A program made the position numbers and the translations under genes. A stretch of DNA of 64,000 nt, taken from contig CM068317.1 of the NCBI GenBank assembly GCA_034766995.1, positions 20,168,214-20,232,213 on the forward strand, written 5' to 3'. Every line of letters begins with the position of its first letter. Within the stretch, counting starts at the first letter, position 1. A model generated the notes under the pieces. That model was not told where the DNA came from. It made no database searches and was given only the letters and a program-made list of their open reading frames with translations. Positions 26,200-39,976 of this stretch are shown piece by piece. This DNA is from Acanthacorydalis orientalis. Lineage: Eukaryota; Arthropoda; Insecta; Megaloptera; Corydalidae.

Positions 26200-26759
26200 T
26201 TACCTTGGTAGGAATATAATTGCAGTTTTTGTTTCCTGAATTCTAACCTTAATTTTTTTTAATGCAAGTGCTATTTCATCGTGTTTATGTTAATATCATT
26301 TTAGTGGATTTTTCGATCTATATTTTGGTAACATCGACTTTTGTTTTATTATTAAATTTGCTTCAAATTAGATTATTGAATTAAAGATGGAAAAGAAGCA
26401 AATAGAAGCTTTTTTCGTATGAGCTTAAAACGGGTGGTAAACCATCAGAAAACTACTCGTAAACTAAACGTTGTTTTGATGAGGGTACAGTTAAGGAACA
26501 TACGGTGCAATAGTGGCTCCAAAAATTTCGTGCTGGGGACGAGAGCCTTGAAGATGAAGGAGGTCTCGGGCGTCCTTCTCCACTTCATAACGACCAACTG
26601 AATGCTTTAGTTGAATCAGAACTACGCACAATACTTCGAGAGCTTGCACAAAAGTTAGGCGTTGGTCATCCAAAAGTTCTGGACTACTTAAAACAGCTAG
26701 CTGAAAAAATGTATATGAACTTGAGGTCATCAACCGCAATTAATTTTCTACTAACCAAA
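26200..26759 (+). mobile_element. HTH-only mariner derivative, copy 2 (560 bp)
   Basis: Plus-strand copy of the same deletion derivative as 20228-20798. The left end TTACCTTGGTAGGAATATAA follows TA (26198-26199). The right end, reverse complement TTTGGTTAGTAGAAAATT, precedes TA (26760-26761). Codons for KFRAGDESLEDEGG and a RELAQKLGV-type helix can be followed at 26518-26680, but with frameshifts and stops. After the KQLAEK codons the sequence passes within about 40 bp into the 3' terminal repeat. No catalytic domain is present. Confidence 0.88.
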
Positions 26760-27268
26760 TAAAAATTATGCTTATGTATTTATATTGGACATCGACCATA
26801 TTTTCTGTTTAGCAGTACGTTTTCGCATAATTATTTTCTTTGTGATTTATTGCAACTTTAACATTTAAAATAAAAAAATAATAATTAAATGGCACCTTAA
26901 GATAACACTCTATTTTATTAAGTTCAATTACGGTTTATTATATTTTAATTATAAAAATATCTAAATTGAAAAGACACTGACTTAAAATAATTGTAATATT
27001 ATGCCAAAATGTTTTTTCACGTGCATTTATATGCTAAATATAAAAATAAATTGGCTTAACACTTTTGTGAGCGATTGTATCTATTTACAGAAAGATAAAT
27101 GTAAACATAGATGTACAATTTATTATATGTTATAGTATATGTATCACTAATATATAATTTTACATATGCAAACATAATTTTACAAATTATGAATAAAGTA
27201 GTACACGTGCAGATGTATAGTATTAATTTGTATCATACATATGAAATATATATATATACATATATATA

Positions 27269-27309
<41 letters not shown>

Positions 27310-27774
27310 CATATATTTATAAATAACCTTTATATTCTTATACACTTTTTTGTTATAACTATTTCTGTTTTCAGTATAACAAATTATCTTCTATGCCAAT
27401 ACATGTATATGTAAATAAGAATTTCCAAACAGCCGGCAAAAAAATTACACTTAATTTTCTAGATTGTACTTTGAAACGCAAGATAACTCATTTATTATAG
27501 TTTTTATATTAAAAAAAAAACGGTTACTTTACTCAGAAGATTTAATTAACCATGTTTTAATTTAATTAAGCTGCATCTTTATGTTTAGAATTTGATTTAT
27601 GATGTAATTACATTCGATGTATATATATATATATATATGTATGTATCGTAGGCAGGATATTTTATTTCTTATTAATATACTTCTAAAATTAAAATACTTA
27701 ATGATATAATTATTTTATTCTATGATCAAATAATAGTCACAACTCAATCATTATTATTATTTTATTTGTACCTC

Positions 27775-27810
<36 letters not shown>

Positions 27811-28625
27811 GCAATAAATATATAACAGGAAGTCGATTGAAATAGATCTGCCGGGCAAAACGTTGTTATTTATAAAGGTACTAGAGCGTGAATTCATCTT
27901 TTGCACTGCTGTACTTTCACTAAACGTTTGATAGCTTAAAAAAGCGTGTACAATTTGTATTTAAACGTGTTATTAGATGCATAAAATATATTATTTGTTA
28001 AAATTATAAATAATTATAAATTGGATGCGTTTTTTTTTTGTTTGAATGCTGTTTTTGTTATTGAATCACTGAAGCATCAACTTGATTGTGTTTGTTTAGT
28101 CGGCGATTTTTCTTTCTATACGTATTTCTTTTTATAGAAATATTTATAAATATATTTTAATATACAATTTACTATTTGTTAACATTTATTAACATTATTA
28201 ATTGATCTGAATTGTTTAAAATCAATATTAATTATTGTAGATATATTTCCTAAAATTTATAAATAGTAATAAAAAAAAGTAAATTACTTTAAAACTTAGC
28301 TGATAAATGTTTCTATTCGGAATTGAAAAATGTTAGTTTCATTTTATATTAAGAATAAGTTACTCTAGTGGTCTCCATAACTTTGAATCGTCTGTCATTT
28401 ATTCAGTACTAGTTTTGCGACGTATACCATTTTCAAGTAGATGTTGCTTCTAATATCTACTTAAATATGGCACACATGTCGAAACTACTAATGGAAAATA
28501 GACATTTAGCTGCTCCTAAAAAATAAAGATCATTAGGATACTGTATTAACTAGCACACATATATAAAAAAATACAATTACAATTTTAAAATTGAAATATA
28601 TATTTTATGTTTTTTTATTTGCATA

Positions 28626-28641
28626 CACACACACACACGCC

Positions 28642-28679
<38 letters not shown>

Positions 28680-28710
28680 TGTATATACATATATATATAC
28701 ATATATACAC

Positions 28711-28756
<46 letters not shown>

Positions 28757-28784
28757 TCGTATATATATATATATATATATATAT
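28626..28784. repeat. CA/TA/CATA compound microsatellite
   Basis: CA repeats pass into TA and CATA units over about 160 bp, interrupted by CTCG at 28756-28759. The long Tyr-Ile frames on the plus strand are products of the repeat. Confidence 0.95.
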
Positions 28785-29292
28785 GCACTGTACCATATAC
28801 AGAATAAAACGTAATCTATATTTGAGTACAGATCTTCTGATATTGTTTCTTAGTAATTCATAACTAATTTATATAATAAATGGCAACTTATATGTAATGA
28901 AGTAATCAAAATATGTTCAAACGTAACTTTTTTCAGTAACTGTTATTGAGTTACAAAAATTAAAACGATGCAATGTCGAATAAAAGGATTTCATTTCAGA
29001 ACAATTTCAATACACTATCAGTTAAGAATTGAATATGTCAGTTTGAAGATATTTCCGACAATGACAGTACTTTACAAATCAACTGACTTCGTATAGGTAA
29101 AGGTTTCGTAATGTTGAATTTGTTAAACCTGAAAAATAATTATGCCAGAAAATGTACTATAGAACGAAATTTTATTCATTAAAGCTTACTGAGTACAAGT
29201 GCCCAAATTTTTATTAAAATATATTTGATTTTTGCTCGGTTAGATTTTTTTTATTAAATTACCAAATATGTTTTCAACTACCACTCGCACCC

Positions 29293-29431
<139 letters not shown>

Positions 29432-29916
29432 GAATACTTCTTAAAACATTTGAAATTTAAAATTAATAACTATTTATCCTATTTTTAGAATTATTCCTGC
29501 ATTTATTCTGAAAAATATGGAGTAGTCAAGAGAACTGTTTGTATGAATGTATGTGGATATAATTTATTGTACATCCTATAAGGAATTGTTGATTAAATAA
29601 TCATTTAACATTATATTAAACTTATATTTCTTAAATATACTTTGTACTATCTTATTATGATCATTCTGCATTATTATTAAATTTAATTTTTTGTTTATAG
29701 AAGATAATATTCAACGTAGAATTATAAAATTTATTACATCAGATGTAAATAATCTATACATACATATTTATATATATATAGACTTATTATTATAATGGGC
29801 ACTTATATAAACTTGCTTTGATTGAATCTATACATTTTATAGCATGTTCAATCCTTATTAAATATAACTTGTTTATAATTATATTATTTTGTAATTTATC
29901 AGATATGTTAAAAATA

Positions 29917-29981
<65 letters not shown>

Positions 29982-30614
29982 AGCGATTGGATTACAAGTT
30001 ATTAAAAATAAATATCAGAATATTTAATTTAAAAATGTACACAGTCGTTATCAGATTTGTCATTCTACACATTGAACGTGTCAGTTGACATGTGACAATT
30101 GCTTGTGAAATTGGATAGAGTAAAAACGTATCCAATATCAGGGCGTTGATTAAAGAATTAGAAATTGCCTCCGATGAATCTTGTTGATTTGATCAGTGAC
30201 GCTTTATTATGTTTACAGAACATGTCATATGAGACACGACCCGAAGTAGTTAGTGCCTCTGCTTCCATAAGCCAAATTTTATGTTGTTTGTTCGACGACT
30301 AATACGGACGTTCTTTATTATTTCATTTTGTTTTTCTACCACGATATATAAAATCAACAGCGCTGAAGCGGAATATTAGTTTTCAGAACTTAGGTTTCAC
30401 CAAAGTATATGTATACATAATACACTGTGTACATATACATACATATACATATATATATATATATACATATATATCAGAATATATAGGTGAAACGAACCAA
30501 AATTAAGTTAATAAATTAAAATGTGTATTTTTAGAGTTGTTTTCAATACAAGAAGTGAAATGAAGATTTGATATTAGTATACATACAGTATTTTAACACC
30601 TCCACAAAGAAATA

Positions 30615-31544
30615 CGAGGTCAGACAATTAAGTAATGCGACAAAATTCAAAAATCGAGTATATTTAAAAATTAAGGTACATCGCTGCGATCCCCTTCAAA
30701 GTAGTCCCCTCCCGCATCTATACACTTATTCCAGCGAGTTTTCCAGTTTTTGTAACAATTCTGGAACACTTCTTGTGGGACCTCTCCGAGTACCCTCGTC
30801 ACAGATTCTTGGATATCTTCAACGGAGTCAAAATGTCGACCTTTGACGAATTTTTTCATATGGGGGAAAAGGAAAAAGTCGCAGGGTGACATGTTCGGTG
30901 AATAGGGCGGTTGTGGTAACGTTGCGATGCCTTTAGACGCCAAAAACTGAGAGACACTGAACGCACTGTGACAGGGAGCATTGTCGTGATGCAGAACCCA
31001 AGTCTTCGCGATCTCTGGACGCACTCTGAGCACCCTTTTTCGTAATTTTTCGTGCACATTGCGGTAGAATACTTGATTCACGGTTTGTCCAGGTGGTACG
31101 AACTCTTTGTGAACCACCCCTTTGCTGTCGAAGAAGCAAATCAACATGGTTTTCACTTTGGACTTGCTCATTCTCGCCTTCTTTGGCCTTGGTGCTCCAG
31201 GGGACAGCCACTGTTGGCTTTGTCGTTTAGTTTCGGGGTCATATTGAAAGAACCAACTTTCATCACCAGTAATAACTCGATCGAGAAGAGTAGGATCACT
31301 TTCATTTTATCATCAATTTTATCGCGCACCGTTGCTCTAAATTTCTCTGTTCCATTTTCGTGACATGCACTACTCGCGCGTTGTTACAAAACACTAAACA
31401 GCTGGCGAAGAAATGATCGTACGAGGGTGGTCAAGGTCTCAATCAAAGTAGGGATCTGCTATTACGGTGGCGGAGTTACAGGTTCGCAGTGTTACCACAG
31501 GTCGAGAAAAAAAATCGGTCGCATTACTTAATTGTCTGACCTCG
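30615..31544 (-). mobile_element. young mariner element, copy B (930 bp, different internal deletion)
   Basis: It has the same perfect 26-bp ends as copy A (30615-30640 and 31519-31544), with TA duplications at 30613-30614 and 31545-31546. The C-terminal 166-codon frame (30671-31171) matches copy A at 162 of 166 residues by direct count, with HHDNAPCH and SPNMSPCDFF motifs. Copy B keeps only the first 13 codons (MEQRNLEQRCAIK). It then jumps near 31313 to DPTLLDRVITGDESWFFQYD, so it retains the first catalytic Asp that copy A lost but lacks the DNA-binding domain. The start codon and catalytic part are out of frame. Neither copy can encode a whole transposase. Confidence 0.95.
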
Positions 31545-31546
31545 TA

Positions 31547-32236
31547 AATCGAAGTAATAAATAGTTTTAGTTTACTTTAGTGTATGTGTAAGGTTTTGCA
31601 ATAAGGACGCAATTTTTTAATTTAAAATAAAATACAGAATTTGCGTTGAAATTTTAAGTTTTCTTATTGTAAATAATGTTGGGAGAATGCCATTCATAAA
31701 TGAAAGATAATAATGTGAAGTGATCGCCGCGTAATTTATTGTAACCATTATTTTATTAAAATTTTCAATAACATCCCTACACAACTAGGGCTCTACCTCA
31801 CCAATTACTATTAGGATTTCATCTTTTAGGTATGAAATTGTTTTAGAATTATTGGTGTACACATGTCCTTTAGCGCGGCCTCAAAGAAAGTAGGTCAACG
31901 GTGTTAAATGGAGAATCTCGTTGGTAAATTAATGTCTCCAGTTCTGGAAATAATATAACCAGGACATTTCGTTCTAAATAACTCAATTGTTTCACTAGCT
32001 GTGTGGTTCATTTTTTATGTGTAATACTACATCAGAAATTTACTAGGAATTGGATTTATTTATTGTGTACAGTTCAGTTTATTTAAAAATACTAATCAAT
32101 TTCAATATTATTATTATCAAATCATGGTGTCTATTCAAAAGAATTTTGTATTATAATACAATTCTAAATTGCTCCACCTAAAGTTTGAACTTAAATCTTT
32201 TTAGGCTCTTTCATAGTAGAAACATGGAATAAATAT
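31547..32236. other. AT-rich noncoding stretch
   Basis: No gene or repeat recognised. 31790-31990 is somewhat richer in G+C but has stops in all frames. Confidence 0.5.
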
Positions 32237-32784
32237 TAGGTTAATAGAAAATAATTGTGTTTTTTTCATTTCTAACCTTAATTTTTTTCAATGAAAGTGT
32301 CATTTCATCGTATTCATGTTATTATCATTTTAAAGTGCATTTTTCGGTCTGTATTTTAATAACACAGACTTTGGTTTTAATATTAATGTTTCTTAAAATT
32401 GGGCTATTGAATTAAAAATGAAAAAAAGCAACTAAAAATAATTTTTTGTATGAATTCAAGAGCGGTGGTAAAGTAATAGAACTTCTCGCAAACTGAACGA
32501 TGCTTTTGGTGTAAGTACTGCTAAGGAACGCAATACAATGATGGTTTTAAAAATTTCGTATTGGGGATGAGAGCATTGAAAATGAAGGTCGCCGGCGTCC
32601 TTCTTCAGTTCACAAGGATCAACTGAAGGCGTTAGTTGAATAAGAACCACGCACACCAATTAAAGATTGCACAAAAAGTAAGCATTAGTTATCCAGTAGT
32701 CCTGGGCCATTTAAAATCACTTAAATTAAAGAATTTACGTATAATTGAAGATAATAAATCGCAATTATTTTTATACCAACCTAA
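32237..32784 (+). mobile_element. HTH-only mariner derivative, copy 3 (548 bp)
   Basis: The left end TTAGGTTAATAGAAAATAAT (after TA 32235-32236) and the right end ATTTTTATACCAACCTAA (ending 32784) are inverted. The 5' leader, the HTH coding part (KFRIGDESIENEG-like codons near 32560) and the junction into the 3' end follow the copies at 20228 and 26200. The reading frame is broken in several places. The right-hand TA duplication has mutated to AA. Confidence 0.85.
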
Positions 32785-33177
32785 AAATAACAAGTACAAT
32801 TAGATATTTTAGGGTGTGGTGATGTAAATAAACTATAAGTAATCTGTTAAATTAATTTTTCAATTAATCTTGTTTCTGAAGTAAAATGTTACAAAAGAGA
32901 TTATTTTTGATAATTACTTTTAACTTTAATACAATTATTGTTCTACTGGTATACCTAAGAGAAGCGACTCGTACAATGTTCTAAAACTTTAAGAAAACAC
33001 CAAACAAAAATACATACAATACTTTTCAGTTTTGCAGGTCGCGAGCCCCAATTCTCTTAAAATGATATGCATGAGTGAGAAGAGTTGAGTACTTCCTAGA
33101 TTTACAATATGGGAACAATAGTCGAAACCGATGTGAAATTCGTTTTATAGATGGACAGTTTTTAAAATAATACTTAA
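32785..33177. other. AT-rich noncoding stretch
   Basis: No feature seen. It ends in the TTAA (33174-33177) that flanks the next element. Confidence 0.5.
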
Positions 33178-33848
33178 TCCTTTGCACTCCGGACATTTTT
33201 TGATACTATCAACCAGCAATTCCGGCACCCTTTTGTAGTGAATCTTTTGGAAAAATGAAGTTTTGTTTTGAAAGGAAAAATTATAAGTGCTTATGAATTT
33301 ATTTTGTAAGTATGCTTTATTCTAATGTAAATAAAGCTTGAATTTTACATTTTGTAATTCTCCATGGTATGGTACGTTTGGAAAAAGTCTCCCATGTGCA
33401 TTCTGAGTTTATTTAGACAAGTATCATAGTAATCACTCGTTTGATGCCTTCTGTCATTTTTCTTTCTCTCGGAATATACAATACAATCCCTCTTTTCACC
33501 CTTTCTCATTATGTAAAGCTTTCCATTGAACATTGTTTCATAGGTGTTGGATGTAGAATTCCTTGTACTCTCCTGGCGAAAATTTCTTATTGTTGATCGA
33601 TTAAAAGTTTTTGATATTTAAAATGTGTCAGTAAATGAGTACCATTTTTGTTGTTTTACAGATTTTTAGAGATTGTATGAATTGATAACAGATATTTACA
33701 TTTCCCAAAAGAACAATTTCCGCCACCACTTAATTAATTTTCTCAAAAACCAATAATGCAAAATAACTGCGCATGTCCCCATAGGGGAGCCAAATAATTT
33801 GAATATATGATAAGTGTTCTCTTAGGGAAGCCAACGGCGTGCAAAGGG
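33178..33848 (-). mobile_element. piggyBac-like deletion derivative, 671 bp, TTAA-flanked
   Basis: TTAA target duplications lie at 33174-33177 and 33849-33852. The left end TCCTTTGCACTCCGG and the right end (reverse complement CCCTTTGCACGCCG) form short inverted repeats, the piggyBac arrangement. Subterminal GGGGAGCCAA and GGGAAGCCAA copies lie near the right end. On the minus strand, 33345-33533 encodes the transposase C-terminus: a basic GKLYIMRKGEKRDCI segment, then a Cys/His tail (YYDTC, FFQTYHTMENY) like the piggyBac C-terminal zinc-binding domain, with some Cys lost. The rest of the transposase is deleted. It differs from the piggyBac gene at 11494-14048. Confidence 0.8.
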
Positions 33849-33852
33849 TTAA

Positions 33853-34084
33853 ATAAGAACAGAGATTTTACACTAAAGGAAAAATAGTGTAATATGTTAA
33901 TAAATATTGTATTATTTATTGATTTTTTGGAATCTATCTTTCATTTTTTCCTAAATGTTTGTTGAGATTCGAATTATTTTGATTTATATGATATTTTTAT
34001 AATTTACTATGTAAATCGAGGATTAAGTGTATGAAGATGTATTAAACTTAAGAAAAGGAATTATTTTATTACATATATTGTATG

Positions 34085-34149
<65 letters not shown>

Positions 34150-34677
34150 TAATTTACCTATGTAAAATATTACAATGATTATATCAATATCATATTTGCT
34201 TAAAAGGTAGATATTCGTCACATAACAAAGAATGTTATCAACATAATATTGTTCCTCTATGTTTTAAAGACTGATGTACGTAGGTGTGATAAATTTAAAA
34301 CTGTATCGAATTTTTGGCGGTGAATCATAAAGGCGGTGTAATATCAACCGATGATGAATATTTGTATACTTGCGTGATTTACTAGCATATAATATTTATT
34401 TTAAGTATTGATAATATACCGATAAGAACACGCAACCATTAATGGATCATTGTGGGAGGTACGTTTGCAGTAAGTGACAATATGTGTTTTTTCGTATGTA
34501 ACTGTATTTATCAACTAATACAACTCAGCAATAATTTTATTTCTAGAATGGATTGAAATCGAAATCTTTTTTCGTCAAATCAATGTGCAAATAGTATTAT
34601 TTGTTTAAAACGATTGCTGAAATTTCCGTGTACGTGCAATGTTTACTGCATTATAACAGTATATACATATTTATAAC
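33853..34677. other. AT-rich noncoding stretch
   Basis: No gene seen. A TA microsatellite lies at about 34083-34146. Confidence 0.55.
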
Positions 34678-35389
<712 letters not shown>

Positions 35390-35500
35390 GTGATTATTTT
35401 TCACAGAAAACGCTTTTATTAATCAATTATGTATTCACCATCGTTTTCTGCAATCATCTTTCAACGCTCAGGCAGCGGCTGGACTTCTCATTCATAAAAG
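35390..35500 (-). mobile_element. 3' end fragment of the mariner at 35604
   Basis: This 110-bp segment repeats the start of the next element almost base for base (GATTATTTTTCACAGAAAAC, TTATTAATCAATTATGTATT, CAACGCTCAGGCAGC). The similarity then breaks off near 35500. It is a truncated sister copy in the same orientation, about 250 bp away. Confidence 0.8.
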
Positions 35501-35603
35501 TTATAGCTACCAATTTATCTCGAAATTATCCAGAATTCCGAAAATTCTGAAACAATTTGCTTTATATAAAGAATGCTGTGGACGAATTCATAAGTAGATA
35601 ATA

Positions 35604-36889
35604 CTGAATCAGTGCAAAAGTCTGTATACGAATTAAAATTGAAACTGAGGCGATTATTTTTCTCAGAAAACGCTTTTATTAATCAATTATGTATTCATCA
35701 TCGTTTTCTACAATCATTTTTCAACGCTTAGGCAGCTGATGGATTTCTTGTTCGTAAAAGTTGCGCAGTTTTTCAGAAAAAAGGCGCTGAGATGGCTTTT
35801 GACGCCCTCCATGTTGTCGAGCTTTTTACCGTTTAAACTGATCTGCAGCGACCGGAACTAATGATCATCCGAAGGTACATTATCCGAAAATACGGTGGAT
35901 GCGATATGATTTTCCATTTCAACTGCTTTAGTTTTTGCAGCGACAATTTTGCCATATGTAGTTTTGCATTGTTGTAATGGAAGATGCGTCCTTTGCGATT
36001 GGTCAAAATCGGACCCATTTTTTTCATTGCTGCGTTCAGTTTGGTTAGTTACTGACAGTACTTATCCTTAGTAGTTGTTTCGTCTCATGAGAGCAACTCA
36101 AAATAAACAACATCTTTGCAATCCTACCAAACACATAGTAACACCTTCATAGGATGCAAGCCAGCTTTGGCAACTGGTTCTGTACCTTCATCCACTTGTT
36201 TCCACGTTCGTCTGTGTCAGACGTTGTTGTTCAGGATCCATTTCTCATCGCCAGTTACCAACCGATTCAAGAAAAGTCTCTCTGTTGAGGCATCTATGCA
36301 AAGAAACTGCCGAACAATTGCAATCAAACTTGTTTTTTTCAGACATTGAGTTCGGCATCTATGCATCTATGTATCGAGCTTCAGCGTGAACCCCAGTTTC
36401 TTTAAATGCCGAAATGCAATCAATATATCAATTTTGAGTGTCTTAGTAACCTCTTCCGTTGAAATTCATGAGTTATTGTCAACTAAAGCGCCCAAATATC
36501 GTCATTGATCTCAGTAGACCGTCCAAAGCGGAGTTGATCTTCGAGGTTAAAATCTCCAAGTTGAAATTTAGCAAACCATTTCTTTACATTAAGATGTGAT
36601 GGTTCATGGTCGAAATAAACCTCCCGAGTATTTTTCGTTGCTTCGCCAACGGTTACTGCTTTCCTAAACTCGTACAATATAACATAACGAAAATGTATCT
36701 TTTCAAAAATATCCAATTCAAAATTTTTTCTTACACACAAAGCGAATCGAAACAAATGCGTATGATGCTCAAATGACAACTGTGACTGTCATCTTTAAAA
36801 CGACATATAACATGAATCATTTCAATAACGGCATGCGGCACTCTTATCACCACCTATTGAATCGTATACGAACTTTTGCGCTGATCCAA
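35604..36889 (-). pseudogene. full-length mariner, inactive (1286 bp)
   Basis: The ends are inverted: left GAATCAGTGCAAAAGTCTGT, right reverse complement GGATCAGCGCAAAAGTTCGT. The minus strand starts near 36700 with FEKIHFRYVILYEFRKAVTV. It then has the HTH linker KKWFAKFQLGDFNLEDQLRF and GRSTEINDDI (36483-36779). The catalytic part at 35833-36027 reads LTNRKGRIFHYNNAKLHMAK, followed by a degenerate HPPY block. The second catalytic Asp is Asn here (HYNNAK instead of HHDNAR). There are several stops and frameshifts. Length is normal for a mariner. Confidence 0.88.
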
Positions 36890-37626
36890 CATTATAAAAT
36901 AGAACTGAATGATTATTAATTTGGAAAGAAATTAAACTGAGCTACACTATAAAATTTTCTAAAATAATGATAGTTTTTCAATTTGAAAATAACCAAAGTT
37001 AAAAACATATGTTTAACTATTTTTGTTCTCAAATTAATATATGGATTGTTTAATCGAAACATGCAAAACTATATTTCATAACACTTTTTATATATTTTAC
37101 TTAAGAAAAGTTAACATAGAAATGTTTAAAATCGAGTGTTTGTAAAAATTGAGTTTTTTTTTTGATTTTTCTGCATTTGCCCTAAAATAAATTTACTTAG
37201 ATAAGTTTTTTGTATATAAAAACATATCAAATATAGTTGAAAGTTATATCGCTTTTTTGTATGATTTTTTATAGCACACTTTTTTTAATAGACTGTGTTT
37301 AAATTTTTCTTATTACTTATAACTAAGTCCCATCTTCTTCTAAAATAATATTTCTTTTTTGTAATGCATGTAATATGTATGAATTACTTATTTTAATATA
37401 TTCATCTAAAAAGTTGGTAAATTTTAACAAAAAGTTAATAAATATGTGTTTTTTTTATGAAACAAAACTAAAAAATTGTAATAAATGGTTAATAGCTTTT
37501 TTTTGAATCAATATTCTTGAACAGTTATATTGAAAAATAGTTTTAAGAAATTTCTTCATATTGACAGATGTTTCAGAAAAGTAATTATCTATAATGTTAT
37601 AAATTTTCCTGTTTTTAAATTATTAA
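36890..37626. other. AT-rich noncoding stretch
   Basis: No feature recognised; ends in TTAA 37623-37626. Confidence 0.5.
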
Positions 37627-37965
37627 ACTTTTGCACTCCAATCAATTAGGTTATACGTTTGTAGTCAACTCCAAGGTGTTTTTTTAAATTCTTGAGTCAC
37701 GCAATTACCATGAAAAAATCTTAATAATTTGTTAGATTATAGGACTTTTTCAAACTTTCAAATTTTATTAATTAAACATAATCATATACAATTTAACATA
37801 GTTTAATGGAAATATTACGTTTTATTTTATTATTTATATGAATGTGTTTAAAGCAAATAATGGAAAACTAACGTAAATGATAAAATGTGGGCAGTGACAT
37901 TGGCCGTGGGAGTACATCGCCTTTAAGTGGTTGGGTAGTACAGCTGGTCATGTGAATGCAAAGGG
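37627..37965. mobile_element. piggyBac-like MITE, 339 bp, TTAA-flanked
   Basis: TTAA flanks lie at 37623-37626 and 37966-37969. The left end ACTTTTGCACTCC and the right end (reverse complement CCCTTTGCATTCAC) resemble the element at 33178. The interior is AT-rich, except for a G+C-richer right quarter (GGCCGTGGGAGTACATCG). No coding sequence. Confidence 0.6.
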
Positions 37966-37969
37966 TTAA

Positions 37970-39420
37970 TATAACTAATAAATTATTATATAAAAAAATG
38001 TTGATGAAACAGAGAACCGATAAAGAAACAGATCTTGTTTATACAAAAACAAATAAAAAATATTTTTATTTATAACCATCGTAGATGTTTTAATTAGATA
38101 TGTAATAATATGTAATTATAATAATATATAAAATAAAATATTTTATAATTTATAAATACATATCCAAAGTCACGATGTAACACAGTAGGGTATGTCGGAT
38201 ACTTTTTCTCTCTCGAGAACACTGTGGGATCGTTTCATTTTTCAAAGAATATAATTAAGATATGCGTACATTGAAACATACCATCAAGTATTTGGAACAA
38301 TTACGTTGCGAATTTATAAATTATGTGTCAAAATTGACATTCAATTAATCTTTGTTCGTTTTATTACTAGCACAGTACATAAAGGTTCTCATAAATACAA
38401 TCTATTGATAACTGACTAAAAGATGGTCTGATATGAAAAAATAACAAGTTCGCGTCGAACTAATAACTAATCACATTTGACAGTTTGTTAAACGGTTAAT
38501 GATGTTAAAATAAAATGTATGTATTTTTTTAATAAATTGTGTTTTCAATATAAAATGTGTATAGAAATAGAAACGTAGAAGATGATTGATGAGAAATAAG
38601 AAATAATAGACTGAATGAAACTGAAAAGAATAAAAATGAAAGAGTATGATAAAAAATGATGTTGTTTTATAATTAATAATAACCTAAATAAGTATAATAT
38701 TTTTTTTAATTGTATACACTTTTAAAAAATTATTAATATTGTCAACAAATAATATTGAATTGATCATTTTTACGTCGTAAATACTCATGGTTATTCTTTA
38801 TAATTTTTTTTCAATTAGAGTTTAATATTTAATTTAACCAAGATGTTTGAAATTGACATATTTTGCAGTTAATATATATATATACAATTATTTTCTGAAA
38901 TTTGAATTTAAATGAGCATTATTATTTATATTTAATATCGGTGAGTAATTTTGTTCAAAAAAATATTTTTGTTCAGATGAAATCGACATTCTTGAACGAC
39001 TTTTTCGAAATTTAAACCGAGCAGCTTATTGTTTTATGATTAAACATTGATTGGCTATATTAAAAATGTGAATTCTTTTTACAATTTTATTAAAATACTA
39101 TTCTAGACACTATTTATTAATTTATATGATTTTTAATAAAACCCAAGTTTCATTACCAGGAACAGTGCTACTAGTAATGTTTGTGGGATTAGCTTCACAA
39201 ACTGCTTGTAGGATTCAACTCGGTTTCTTATACAGTGAGGAATTTAATTACTGAACGAAATTCAATATTTTAAAAAATATCACAGATATTAATTTTTTCT
39301 TGTGACGATTTCAAGCGAAATAATAAGATAATTAGCAGGAAATTTTGTTTTTATGCCTAAAAATATTCACATGTGCAAGAAAAGGTTTTAGCCCCGCTTC
39401 TTTTTATCTTCTGTTTCATC
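37970..39420. other. AT-rich noncoding stretch
   Basis: No gene recognised. Only short TA runs. Confidence 0.5.
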
Positions 39421-39440
39421 CCGTTAATATGAGCACACCT

Positions 39441-39497
<57 letters not shown>

Positions 39498-39508
39498 GAG
39501 GTGTGTTA

Positions 39509-39554
<46 letters not shown>

Positions 39555-39570
39555 CTAGATAGGTAGATAG
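39421..39570. repeat. TA/GA/GATA microsatellite with inverted mariner-like ends
   Basis: A TA tract (39442-39496) is bounded by CACACCTTGTA on the left and TACGAGGTGTG on the right. They are inverted copies facing away from the tract. A second TA tract and (GA)n, GATA units follow to 39570. Confidence 0.85.
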
Positions 39571-39976
39571 ATAAAAAGATATTCTTTAAATTAAATACAT
39601 TTTAAGTACAATGCAATATTTATCTGTACTAATTGCACTTATGTTTATACTATGCTATTAGTTATGTTTATACTTTTTCAAAATGTATACATTTAATAAT
39701 AAATGTGTCACTAATTATAGGTATTTTATTAAAGTTGGTATATTATTTTTTTTCAAAAAAAGTACTATACTAATGATTTTTATTTACGCCAAATGTAAAG
39801 TCAGTCTGTCAGAAATCTCTCCCTCTCTCTCTTTATATATATATATATATATATAATGTGATAGTCTAAAATTTTAGAATATTAAATTTCTATACATTTG
39901 AAAAAGATATATCTAGTTTTTTACTGTGCACTTTCTAAGTGTAATCTACCTCATTTATTATCAGTTCATAATTGTA
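39571..39976. other. AT-rich noncoding stretch
   Basis: No gene; a CT/TA tract lies at 39818-39855. Confidence 0.55.

Noticed and set aside
30933..31211. 92-codon minus frame overlapping mariner copy B
   Set aside because: Shadow of the transposase frame; the true frame carries the ITGDESWF and HHDNAPCH motifs.
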